Shown one piece after another: positions 45,980-59,800 of a DNA stretch of 64,000 nucleotides (position 1 is the first letter of the stretch; the number at the start of each line of letters is the position of its first letter). Both the position numbers and the translations under genes were made by a program. Source of the DNA: Rotaria sordida (lineage: Eukaryota > Rotifera > Eurotatoria > Philodinida > Philodinidae); assembly GCA_905250125.1 (NCBI GenBank), contig CAJNOL010000103.1, forward strand, positions 1 through 64,000. The letters run 5' to 3'. The notes under the pieces are model-generated. The model was not told the origin of the DNA, made no database searches, and saw nothing but the letters and a program-made list of their open reading frames with translations.

Positions 45980-47823
45980 AACAATCATAAATAAACAAAG
46001 TATTCTTATAGTTCTATTTTAATATTCGTTCATTTGTTTCCTATCTGTGTAAATATCGTAGTGAAATTACTTTCGATCAACTTAGCACCAAATAAATATG
46101 AATTATAATTGATAATATTAAAGTTAATATCATCTTTTTCATTTTACGAACAAATATAGAAGAATTAATTCAGAAAAATCAATGATTATGTTTTATTAAT
46201 ATTTTATATGATTACTGACAACATTAAGTTATGTAGCTAATGAAATAGATTTCCAAAATATCATGCTTTGATTCTAAGAACATTTTAAACTTAATATTAA
46301 TAAGAAAGATGTTTCATACAGAAACAAATTAATTAGATTTAGACACATACTGAGTCAAATAAAGACATTTTCTAATTAGATTTTTTTTTTCATGTTTCAG
46401 TATTATTTGTGATGAAAAATATTAATAAAACATAAATATTGAGTTTTTTAAATAAATTCTCTTATATTTATTCATACAAAAAAATCATATACACGGTTTT
46501 AAAATGCAAAAATCAATTATAAATCTATATATTTTTTGATTTGAAGTAATTCCACTACGATAGTAATATATTTTTATGTATCATTTATATTAATTTATTA
46601 TATAGTTATTATAGAAAATATATGTTAAATAAAACTGATAAAGTCTGAATCTTTTAATACTGAAATACAAACAAACATTTTATTAAATAAGTCTAATATA
46701 TCATTAATGCCAGACAAGATAAAAAAAATTTCAATAATATAGTGTAACAAGATTTTTGATCACTAAATTTTTCAGCATTCATTTCATATCATTATTTTTC
46801 TATAAAATATAAGTGTTGCTCCATACCGACGATAATCTCACTTTGTGGTATGTTTTTTGACTGTCAAAATTTCCGGTTTATTAACTCTTTCTCCGCCTGT
46901 TGACCATTTGTAGAACGATTTCAGAAAATAAAAGAAACAAAACGATAAGAACATTTTTTTTGACATCGCTCCATCTTTGAAATATCGAGTTTACAAAATC
47001 AATAATTTTGAAAAAATTTAAAATTTTCAAGACAAATAATTCTCTAACTATAGTCAATAGAGATTTGTCGAAATTTTCATGCGATATAAATCAGTGAAGA
47101 AGTCCACTAGTGAGTTTCAAAAGCTTCACGATATCTCGGTGAATTACACATACTAAGGTATAGAATTGGCCAAGGAGCTACTAATGGACACAATCAAGAA
47201 CAAAGTTAATATATGCATTATAAACTTTCACTGATACAAAAATTGAAATAGTTTATATCGGTTCACTCCTTCTTTTATTCCATGCTTCAATAGAAAGGGA
47301 TAAATTTTGCTTTTGCCCACTCAATAATGTAGTCAAAGAGAAAGAGAAATCCAAGACTTAACATGTTGTTCAATCCCGTTTTCTTGCCTACACTGTCACT
47401 AGACCAATGAAATGGTTCTACGCAAAGAAATGAACACTCAATGGATCAGACTGCATAATTGGCAAGCTAATATTCTAAAAAGTTATTTTATCAATTGCTT
47501 TTCTGAAACCGTTGTGGGGGAGTAAAAGGATTAATATATACAACGTTAAAAAAACGAAAAATGAATAATGATATCTTTCGCCATCTTTCGTCTACATTCT
47601 TATTGGTTTTATATTCTTTTCCAATTGATTTGATATCTTTCGTTTTTCATGCATAGTATGATTCTTTTACCTAGCCTTATCATATATCTCTAGGAGTGTT
47701 AGAGTGCCAAATTTCTCTCTATCTTCTTATCTATTCTTCTTCTTCTTCTTTTTCTTCTTCTCTTGATTTTTATTTCGTATTTATTTCGAATTTAGCATCA
47801 TCTTAAATGCTACATTTAAAATA
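45980..47823. other. Intergenic 1.8 kb holding a piggyBac-type element
   Basis: No coding frame of note. The stretch 46881-47534 is a likely piggyBac-type element (listed separately). Immediately before DNAJC13 (47720-47765) lies a TTCTTC-rich tract, and the ATG at 47824 follows an AAATAATG context. Confidence 0.45.
46881..47534. mobile_element. piggyBac-type miniature transposon (non-autonomous)
   Basis: TTAA at 46881-46884 and 47531-47534 bound a 654 bp segment. The left end is TTAACTCTTTCTCCGCCTGT; the right end in reverse complement is TTAATCCTTTTACTCCCCCA. The ends resemble those of the 6398-6957 element only in the TTAA-C/T-C-TTT signature, so they may be different subfamilies. No transposase frame inside. 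Confidence 0.5.
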
Positions 47824-50800
47824 ATGACACATAATATACCAGACAATCGTGATCTTTCTTGTTATCATGTTACTAAACATTCATGGCGTGGTAAATATAA
47901 ACGTATATTTTCCATTGGTTCACATGGTATTAGTACATATGAACCATCAACACTTGGTCTTACAAATGCATGGCCATATGATCAAGTTGTATCATTAACA
48001 TTATCAAAATCTTCGAATATATCTGATAAATCTCAACAATCAGTATCAAATTCATCACCAATTGCTGAGTTTATATTAACATTTCGAACAAAATCAAAAA
48101 AAAATGATACAATGCGTTTTTCAAGTGAATATCGTTCAGAAATTATAACAGATGCATTACGTTTTCAAACAATATTTTATCATCCACAACAATCATCAAA
48201 TCAACCAAAAACAATTCAAGCAACAAAAATTCATTGGTCATCACAACGTCTACCTGTACTTTTACGTATTCAATCACATTGTATTGAACAAATTGATGCA
48301 AATATAAATCGTTATTTATGTTCATATGAATATAAAGATATTGAACAATTAATACCATTAACAAGTGAAGGTGATACAATTGTACGTGGATTTCTTATAC
48401 AAGATAAACATTATTCACGTTTACATGCATTTATTACACCAGAAGCAACAGCATTATTTCAACAAATAATTGATTTAGCACATACAAATATAGGTGTACA
48501 AATACGTTTATCAAAAAAATCTTATACACTTAATGATTTTAATCAATTACGTTTTGGTCCAACATATATATCTGATGAACATTTAACATCATTTGCTGAA
48601 TTTATTGTTTATAAATATTCATCAAGACATAATGATCCTGTTCGACGATTACTTTGTTTAACTGAAACATGTTTAATTGAACGTGATCCAGCTACATATT
48701 ATATATGTACATTAAAACCATTAAATGAAATATTTGGTCTTGTAAGACATAAAGATTCATTACAAGATTTTACTATTGAATATATAAGAAATCAGCCAAT
48801 AAGAGCAAAATGTAAATATACATCAACTGAACGTGATATTTTATTAGCAACATTATTAGATGGTGTACGTTCAGCAGGAAATAATGATTGTTGTGTTAAA
48901 ACAAATCCAACAGATAGAGGAAAACGTTTTGGACCATTTGGACATTTAGTTGATGATGAAGTTGAAGTACAACATTTAAAATTTCTTGTACAACTACCAT
49001 CGGGTAGCAAATTGATTTTTCTTTTTCGATAGAATTATTTGAATTAATTTTTTTTATTATAGGTCGACTTTCTTCTCCACAAGATTCAAATAATCCATCA
49101 GCATCACAAGGTGGTGTTTCATTTAATGAAATTCTTAAACGATTTAATGCAAATGTACCTTATAGTGGACTTATTAATGCTGTTTCTTCAGAAGGTATAA
49201 TTTAAATTTTCAAATTAATTCTTCAGAAAAAACAAAAAAACAATTTTGCTAATGATTCATAATCTTTATAGAATGAATCATAAATAATAATACAATATAT
49301 AAAAGAAAACGAATGGACTGATCTGTTGTTTTTTTTTGCTTACAAAGGAGTCACCTCAGGTGGTACCATCGTTAGTGATAGAAGCTTATATGAAGTGTTT
49401 CATTGATCATTTTCATTTATCCTATAAGTAAAACACACCAGAATGGTATGATGTAAAGAGAATATTTTTCGAGTTTTTTTTTACACCTTGCGATAACTAG
49501 TTTTCTATGTATGAAAATTTGAAATATTATAATCGTTGATTTTTAAATTAACCTAATTCTTGTTGTATGTGCATCAATATAGTTTGTTTTGATTTCTTCT
49601 TATTCTTTTCAATGACAATCTATGAAATGCTACACATGTATTTTTCTTACTAGATAACAGGTAAAATTGCTTTCATGATATAATACTTCATAGTAGTATT
49701 TGCTTACCTTATCTGTATGAAAAAAAAAGAAACTTTAAATAAACTTCTACTACTAACTAAAACAAAAAACTAGCAACCCATTTGATTGAATCAATATGAA
49801 TATATTTCACTTTTTTTTATTGGAAGCCTATTGATGGCCTACCTTGTATGTATAGTGGCAGACAAAAGTTTAGAGCACCTTTTATTTCATGAATTATTTT
49901 GCTAAAAATGATTCGTTGAAGACATCCAAATAGTGATATGAATAGCTCTATCTAACACATTATATATCAGGATTTTATCAATAGATTATAATGTCAAGGT
50001 TTCTAAAACCTTGAAAACAGTATTTTCCAGATTCTTGAAGTCTTTGTGGAAATTGTTTTTGATAATGTCATCTTAAAGAGCGTAAAATTCTGAACAAGAT
50101 GAGGTGTCGCTATGTTTTCTATGACCCTCCTTGGAAAAGTTACAAGCATCGCAAAACACGAAAAACAGGGTGAATTTCATCAAAAAATCGGCTAGAAAGT
50201 GCATTTTTTCGTTTTTTTGTGATATCTGTAAATTCCCAATAGAAGGTCGTAAAAAATGCAGCGACCCCTCATTTTGTTCAGAATTTTACGCTCATTAAGA
50301 TGACATTATCAAAAAAGAAAACAATTTCTAGAAAATCTTCAAGGACTTGAAAAATACTGTTTTCAAGGTTTTAGAAACCTTGACATCATAATCTATCGAT
50401 AAAATCCTGATACATAATGTGTTAGATAGAGGTATTCATACCACTATTTGGATGTCTCCAACGAATCATTTTTAATAAAATAATTCATAAAATAAAAGAT
50501 GCTCTAAACTTTTGTCCGTCATTATAAGATGGTAGACGAAAATTTAACAACAACTTATTTTTGATTTTTTTTTCCTATAATATTAAGTACCTAGCTCAAA
50601 TCCAGAGAGTGATTTTAATAGTCGATGATGTTTTGCTTTCTACACTAGATGAACTATGATGGCAAAATTTTTTAAAAAATCGAATACCGTAGTTTTCAGG
50701 TTCCATAAGACTATTTTTTAATAATGCCATTTTAAAGAATATCAAATGAGGATCGCCACATTTTCTACGGTCTTCTTTGAAAAAGTTAAAAATATTAAAA

Positions 50801-53800
50801 ATTCGACTAAAAAACGCCTTTTTTGATACTTTTAACTTTTTAAGAGAAGGTCGTAGAAAATGCGACGATCTTTCATTTTGTATTCTTTAAAATGGTATTG
50901 TTAAAAAATAGTCTTCTAGGACCCAGAAAATTACAGTATCCGCTTTTTTTCCTAGAAACCTTGTCATCATAATTTATCTATGAAATCTATTGCAAAAATT
51001 CGTTTTAATTTTCATCAATCGAATTCAAATTTCTATTTTTCATTGATTTTAATAGGTCTGTTTGCTGAAAATAAAGAAAAATTAATTCATACAGCTTTAA
51101 ATACATTACTTGATACTGACACAACAAATAATGTTGTTGATCTTGACTTTATCGAAGATCAATATCTTGCTTTTCGTCGTTTATTAGCATCAAAAGCTGG
51201 TTTTCAAGCATTTACACAATTACCAAAATTTCGTGAACGTATTGGAACAAAAATTGTTCGTTCATTAAAATTAAATGATGATCAAATAACATATTCCGCA
51301 TTAGAAGTTTTAAATACATTATTACAACCAATGCATTTAGATTATGATTTACGTCAAGAACAATTAAATAAATCAAGTATATTAGCAACAAAAAAATTCC
51401 TTGAAAGTTTATTAGATATTTTTTTAAAACATGTTAAACAAAATACAGGTTCATTAATTATTTCATCATTTCTCGATTTTTTAACATATACATTATGTCC
51501 ACCATTTTCAGAAACAACAGGTAAAACAATTTTATTTTTATTTTATTAATCGAAATAAAAAGAAAGAAAAAAAAAACCTAATGTTTAGATGGTCAACATT
51601 TTGATGTTCTTCTTGAATTAGTATCATCAAATGGACGAATATTTTTTAAATTATTTCAACATTCATCATTTACAATTGTTAAAGGTGCTGGATCAATAAT
51701 GAAAGCTATTATTGAAGAAGGTTCATCAGATATTGCTGCACATATGCAAGATTTAGCATTAAGTGAAGGTGCTTTACCTGTTCATCTTTTACGAGCTTTA
51801 TTTACAGCATCAAATGATAGTCGATTATTACCATTAAAATATCTTAGTCAACAATTACTTGGTTTATGGTCAACAGGACATCCAACAACATATGGATTAT
51901 TAAAAAGAATATTTCCACTTGGACTTATTGCTTATTTAGATTCCAATGAAGAACCAGAAAAAGATTTTGGTAAGATTATTTTAATAGAATTTTTAATGTT
52001 ATTTTTGTATCTTAATTATTCTGAAGTATTGAATGTTAATAGAGCTTAATATTCAAGAAGTTATAAGAGCAAACAAATGACTAGATGACATTCGAGTTTC
52101 ATTTGATTGCTGATTATCGAAAAAAAATCGAATTATCATTTCTATGATTGAGTAAAAAAACGATTTTCTCTAAGTATTCTATGCGTTACTAAAATCAAGA
52201 TTTTTTCTTCTATGTCTGTAAATCAGAAAAGTTACACTTCGATCAATCAGCTAATTGAAGTTGGAAAGAAATTATAAAGTAATCATTACGAAATTCATAA
52301 CTAGCGAGATAACATAGTCATTTATCGGATGCTATCCATTTAAGTTTTTCTTAGTCCTATAGTGATTCACACGTAGGCATAATGAAATCGAACGGTATCC
52401 GATCGTTAGATATGTTACCTCGTAAGAGAATTCTATTAACAAGTATTCATATGTTTCTAATGAATACTATTGATTGACCGTTTGATTCATCATCTAGAAA
52501 TTCACTTGTTGAAAAGAGAATCGTAACTAACCTTTGTTGTTGTCTTCGTTTTAATTATCTCGGAGTTTGAAAAACGGAAAGTTGCTTTTGTAAGTGGTGT
52601 TATGTGAGAAGATTGGTGATGTCGATTGGACTTCAATATTTTCGTTTCGAATTTGAATGTATATTGTGTGCTTTTTTTTATGCTTACATCGAAGTAAAAA
52701 CATTCGTATCGATTCATATCAATGCTTTGCTTCGTACTGCATTTTAAAAACAAATGTTTTCATTGGGGTTTATTAACTTTGATCAGGAATAAAGTTTTTT
52801 TAAATAGATCTTTCTCGGAAAGTAATACTAATTGTGCATTCATCTATATGTTTGTGTATGTTAGATAATTAAATAAATTTCTTTGTCTCTAGATGAAGCT
52901 GCACTTCTTGGTCGTGATAATCTTCGTTTAGCAACTGAACAACATGCTCAAACAAGTAAATCTAATGCTCTTTCAACATCAATTATAAATACAGCAAATA
53001 AAATACGTAATGCTACTCAAGTAAAAATTCTTGAACAACATGTTCAAAATGCTTTTCAACATTGGAGTTTAAAATTGAAACAAAAAAATAAATTTTTATC
53101 ATCATCAGATAATCCAAATATGACAGGAACAAATGTAAGTCATTCAAATGATAAACAACAACCTGTTGTTTTACGTAAACCACGTCAACGTATTCGTACT
53201 GAAAAAAATTGGCGTTTATTTTATCAAAAATTTGTTATGGATCATGCACGACCAACATTAATATGGAATAATAAAACACGTGATGAATTACGTGAAACAA
53301 TTGAAAATGAAATAAGAAATTTTAATATTGATAAAGATCTTGGTCATGGACATTTGATATCATGGAATCATAATGAATTTGAAGTTTTATATATATGTTT
53401 AAATGATGAAATTAAAATTGGAAGTGTTTATTTACGTTTATTACTTGAACAAGGAGAATTAACAGCTAATAATGATGCAGCAACAGGTAATTGATTTTGT
53501 TTTTTATGAAATACAATCTTAAAGAAATATTGAAGCGTAAAGATAGATATTTGGACCTACTCTTCTCATAAGCTGTGACTGGCAGAGATATCCATCGCAG
53601 GTAGAAATCTGTCACTGTTGCGCCACGATCCTAGAAGGGACAAGACTAGCGCGGCAACAGCAGTTTTGTCACCAGCTTTGACAGGCACTAGTCAGAGATC
53701 ATCATAGATGTTCTTCATATACGATTGAAGACTGTAAAATCAATAACGACTTGTTCTAAAATATGAATTACTTTCTTGCTGTATTTCTGAAGGATTAAAT

Positions 53801-56800
53801 AAAAGGATGATGAAGAAACTTGTGTCTCACATTTTAATCTCGTAGATATTGTACTAATAACTTTATATTTAGATGCTTATAATCCATCGGAATTTTTCAA
53901 TGATCTATATCATCGTTTTCTATTATCTCAACCGATTAATGCTAAACAAGCATCAATGAAATCAATGTGTTTACAAGCAATGACAATTGTTTATGCACGT
54001 CATTATGAAATTATTGGTCCATTTAATGATACAAAACATATTATTCTTATGCTTGATCGTTCAATAGATAAATGTGAACGTGATCGTTTACTTATGTTTA
54101 TGAGTAAACTTATATTAAATCATCGAAATGTTCGCGATATAATTGATTGTGGTGGTATTAAAATTTTAATACAACTTATGTGTTTAGCACATTTACATAT
54201 AAATCGTGCACAAGTACCATTAGCTTCAAATGTACTTGAATCATCAACAACAATGACAAGAGAAAATGAAAAAGAATGGTATTATGGAAAACAAGATAAA
54301 GAAAAACTTGGACCACATAGTTTTAGTGAAATTAAAGATTTACATAAAGAAGGAACTTTTGATGGTAAAACTCGATTTTGGGCACAAGGTAAATTTTATT
54401 TAGACAACATATTAATATCGATTATTTCTACATAATTATTTTTGTTTTTATCTATATAACTTTTTAGGTCTTGATGGTTGGAAAACTATCGATCGTATTC
54501 CTCAATTAAAATGGACATTAGTTGCTAGTGGTCAATCTATTTTTAATGATAGTGAATTAGCAGGTACAATTCTTGATATATTAATAGCGATGTGTGAACT
54601 TTATCCATCACGTGATCAAGTAACTGGAGCTATAATTCGTCCATTTCCAAAAATAAAACGTTTATTAAATGATCCAACATGTTTACCACATATTGTACAA
54701 TTATTATTAACATTTGATCCAAGTTTAGTTGAAAAAATTGTTATATTACTTAATAAACTTGTACAAGATAATCCATTATTACCACAGTTTTATATGACTG
54801 GTGTATTTTATTTTATATTAATGTATACTGGTTCAAATATTTTACCTATAGGACATTTTTTAAAAGGTACACATTTAGCACAAGCATTTCGTTCAGACGA
54901 ACAACAACAACAATCGGGTGAAAAAAAAGATATTTATTTTCGTTCTATACTTGGTCATCTATTACCAGAAGCAATGATTTGTTATTTAGAAAATCATGGA
55001 TCAGAAAAATTTGCACAAATGTTTCTTGGTAAATATTTTAAATAAAGACAAAAGAAAAAAAACAAAATATTTCGTTTATATTTAGGTGAATTTGACCAAC
55101 CAGAAACAATTTGGTCAAATGAAATGCGTCGTTTAATGATTGAAAAAATTGCTGTTCATTTAGGTAAAATAAAATTTTCTTTTTTATTTACAAACTAAAT
55201 AAATAAATTTTTTTTCATATATTTTAGCTGATTATTCTCCACGTTTAATGTCAAATATTGCCGCTATTTATTCATATTGTACAATACCAATAATTAATTA
55301 TCCACAATTAGAAGATGAATTATTTTGTAATACATATTATTTACGTCATTTATGTGATGAACAAAAATTTCCCGAATGGCCTATACGTGATGCAATTGCA
55401 TTACTTAAAGATTGTTTAAATATGTGGAAAGCAGAATTAGAAAAAAAAGGAAGTGATATGAGTGTTGATGAAGCTTATCAAGTACTTGGTAAATACATTA
55501 ATAGTTAACATATTATTAATAGATTAATTAAATAGAAAATTACAGAGATATATAAATTAGATCGATTTAGAACGTTTCGAAATAAGATTTTTTTGTTTTG
55601 GCGTTTCGATTTCTTCCAGTTTTCAATCAAATGGAATCATCAGAATTATTACTTTCATTTTTATTTTGGTTTTTAATGAACAAACTCTCCTTCTCTGGAT
55701 AGAAGACTATGGATTTCCAGAAATCCAACCGGTTTTTAGTAAAAGCCTTTTGTTTGGAATAAAACTAACAATGTTTTCTTCTGAGAAAAGTGTCTTTCCT
55801 TCTATCTGTTCCAAAATACAAGGCCATCAGTTGGTTTTTGAATGGCCTTTGATAGAAACAAGATAGAAAGCTGCGGTTTGCACCATTTGAAAGAGAAAAC
55901 TCTGATGGATACATACGTGCTGAAACATGATTGGTTAGTGATGGACCAATGAGATTCATTGTTAGTGAACATTTTTAAAAACGATAATTTGAATTCATTT
56001 CTCAATTGGTCTTGATAGTTAATATAATTGTTCTATAGGAAAAATTGTTTTCTTTCAATCTATGCAAGGCCGATATTCCTGGCTTGTTAGATTCAAGGGT
56101 TATTTCGCTTTTTTCTGAGACCCCGATTTCAGCCAGTTGACCTGGAATCACCAGAAAAAGCATCTATATAGGGGTAATTCATCATGCTGAGTCGAATAGT
56201 GGTATTGGTTTTTAGATTCCAATCGATCTTACACTGTTACCTCAATATTTCTGAAATATTGATTTCTTGCATTACTTGCATTAGATAGAGACAGATTGTG
56301 ACATTTCGGAAATATTGAGATAATAGTATCAGATCAGTTAGTATCTAAAAATCAATATTACTATTCGACTCAGCATGGTGAATTGCCCCTATATAGGTAG
56401 TTTTTCGGGTGGTTCCGGGTCAACTGACTGAAATTGGGATCTCAGAAAAAGCCAAACTATTCGTGAACGGAACAAGCTTGCAATGTTGGCCTTGTGTAGA
56501 TTGAAAGAAAACAATTTTTTTCTATAGGACGATCATATTAGCAAACAAGATTAATTGAGAAATGAATCCAGAATATCGTTTTTAAAATGTCTACTAATAA
56601 TGAATCGGATTGCACTCATTGCTCGCCAATCATATTTCAGCACGTATCTATGCGTCAGAGTTTTCTCTTTCGAATGGTGAAAATCGCAGCTCTCTATCTT
56701 GTTTTCGTCAAAAGTTATTCAAAAAGCAATCGATGGCCTTGTATTTTGAAATGGACAGCAGTATTAATCATCGTTTTCTGGCACTTAATTGTTAAAATCG

Positions 56801-59800
56801 TCTGTTTCAATACTAGAAGAGCTTTTTTAAAACTTTTGATTGGCTAAGTAGAAGTCAACAAAAAAATCCACTCCGCTATAGAAGACCACCTTTGGAGATG
56901 CGTTTTGAATTTTCATAATAGAAGGCCATGGCCTATCACTCTAGTGGAGCGGTGTTACAGAAAATCGATCAAAACCATAATGTGTACAAAATTGATTTTC
57001 ACTCATATGGAGGGCTTGGTGAGACTAGAAGAATTCTAAGAGGATTCGTCTTTACACAGAGTCGCTCTGGAATTATGATTGTTTTACTAATTTTTCGACT
57101 TGCGGCCTGGTATTAGTAGAAAAATTAAGCGAAGGAATATCAGTCCAAAGCTTTGTCTATAAAAAGATTTTATGATCAATAAACTGTCCTGAAAGTTTTA
57201 ACCAAAACAGATAATTCCTTCTACGAACATTGAAAGGAGACCAAATCAAATCTGTTTTGTTTTCAGCATTCAATATCTCTAATTTCGTTAAAAACTTTCA
57301 GGGGCGATGTATTAACTGTGAAATCTGTTTATAGACAAAGGTTCGGCTCAATATTTTTTTATTCGATTTTTCTGTTAGTACCGAACACAAATCACATTTG
57401 AAAAACTTCATTCGTTAATTAATTGGTTTCTTCAAAAAAAAATTCGAACTTTACTATGTTTAATTTCCAGAGTTTTGAGCCGAAGATCTCTTCTTAAAAC
57501 CTTAAAATAGTTTTAATCTTTCTGAAAAAACTTTTTAACTTCAAGTTTTTTTTTTGGGAGTCATCTAAGTTTTTCATCTATTTTCAGGTCTTAATGCAAA
57601 AGATGAATCGAATTCATCAACCACTAATGGTCCAACAAATGAATCAACTATTCGTAAAGCATATTTTCGTCTTGCTAATAAATATCATCCAGATAAAAAT
57701 CCAAATGGTCGCGAAATGTTCGAACGTGTTAATAAAGCTTATGAATTTTTATGTGCTGCATCAAGAATTCAACAAGGTCCAAATGAATTTAATATTTATT
57801 TATTACTTAAAACTCAATCGATACTTTATCGTCGTAATAAAACATTATTATCTGAATATAAATATGCTGGTTATCCACTGTTAATACGTATACTTGAAAA
57901 TGAAGCTAAAAATGATCAATTATTTTCAATGGGTAATACAACAAAAGCTACAGCTTTATTACCAGTTGCTATTGAATTACTTTATTATACACTTGATTGT
58001 TCAGAATTAAATTGTGAAGAATTAAGACGTGAAAATGGTTTAGAAATTTTAACACAAGTTTTTCAACGTTGTTCATCTGTTATAACAAAATCATCAAAAT
58101 CTGATGATTTTGTTGTTGCTGTTTGTCAATATTCAGCATTATGTTATAGTGTTGCTGGACATTTTGAAAAATCACGTGATTTATTTATTGATCCTGATAA
58201 ACTTCAATGTGTATTAAGAGAATTATGTCATTGTTTAAATTATACTCATTTAAAACAATTATGTACATGTATATGTAAAGCAGCTATTTCATTATGTGAT
58301 GGTGATGTACGTTTAAGAGATTTATTACATCGTCATGGTTTATTTGTTTATGCTTGTCGAGGTTTATTTAATTATGATTATACCTTAGATGTAAGTATAT
58401 TTATATACAATAAATATCAGAATTATTGAATAAATTTTTGTCTTTTCGTTGCTTTACACATAGAAAAAAAGAACTCACAGATATGCTCTATAATCTGAGT
58501 AGATCACAAAAGGTTTTGTAAAAATGTTTGCTTGCCTGAAAAAGCAGTATAAAAAGATCTAAGGAGGTTTATAGTTATATCTGGAATCAACATGATCGAT
58601 AACCCATAATCCAGTACTGTTTTATGACAAAGCCATTGATCAGTTAAAAAGATTCGCTCGTGAGATTCTGCATTTTTCAAGTCAATACTATCGCCTCCCG
58701 TCTTATGAGGGAACATTCTCAGATGGCTCGCTTCGGTTTCGTTCGTTTATACATCATTCGATAGGGAATCTCGAGTAGGTAAAAAGTCTACAAGGACTGT
58801 GGCCGATGATTTTTACTTCGGGAGTTACGACCACTTCCCTGATTTTCCTAGCGAAAACTAGCATAAAAAGAAAAATTCATAACTCCATCAAGAAAACTCA
58901 TAGAGAGCCGAAATTTGTTTTGATGATGGTCTTACAGATCCTCTATATCCTCTGAAAGTTTTACAATTCTATCATTCTCTCTTCCAGAGTTAACTCTGGA
59001 AAAGAGAGTGATAGAATTGTGCCTGAAGACTACTATTAAAACAAATTTCGGCTCTCTATGAGTTTCCTTGATGGAGTTATGAATTTTTCTTTCTATGCTA
59101 GTTTTCGCTAGAAAAATAAAAAAACTGGTCGTAACTCCCAAAGAAAAAGCCGTCGATCGGAACTCTTTTAGGCTTTTTACCCACTCGAGGTCCTCTATCG
59201 AATGATATATAAACAAACGAAATTGAGGTGAGACACTAGGAAATGTTCCCTAGTTAGGAACACTAGGAAAATTTATTTTCAAGTTTCGACTTGAAACTTT
59301 GCACAGAGACAGATCGTAACGTTATTATGAAAGTTTCTGTTCTTTTGATTTGCATCTTTCTTGAAAATAGAAGATGTATATGAGCAGTGTACTATATCTT
59401 AAGATAGAAACAACAAAAATATCCTAAACTTCTACAATAAACTAATCTCGGTTAGATTGCTATAAAAAAATGCAATATCTCGACAGCGATAAGCTAAGGA
59501 TCCGAACTTTTTTCTTTCTTTCTTTCTTTCTTTTCCGAATAATACAAAATCTGATACTGGTTGTTTTTTTTCTAACAATAAAATATCTTTTTAAAAATTT
59601 TATTAGGAAAGTGGTATTGCTGATCCAAGTAATAAACAATATATTGATAATCAATTAGCATTTGATTATTTACAAACTGTTGCATCACTTATACCAAATA
59701 ATCCACCAGCTTTAATGACTGCTCAAACATTTTTAACACCATATGTTGTATCACAATTACCTGATCGTATGGTACTTAAATTACTTAATTCAAATCAAGA

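Noticed and set aside
52502..52753. 83-residue minus-strand ORF in DNAJC13 intron 4
   Set aside because: Low-complexity composition, no partner exons and no recognisable domain; it lies in an intron enlarged by repeats.
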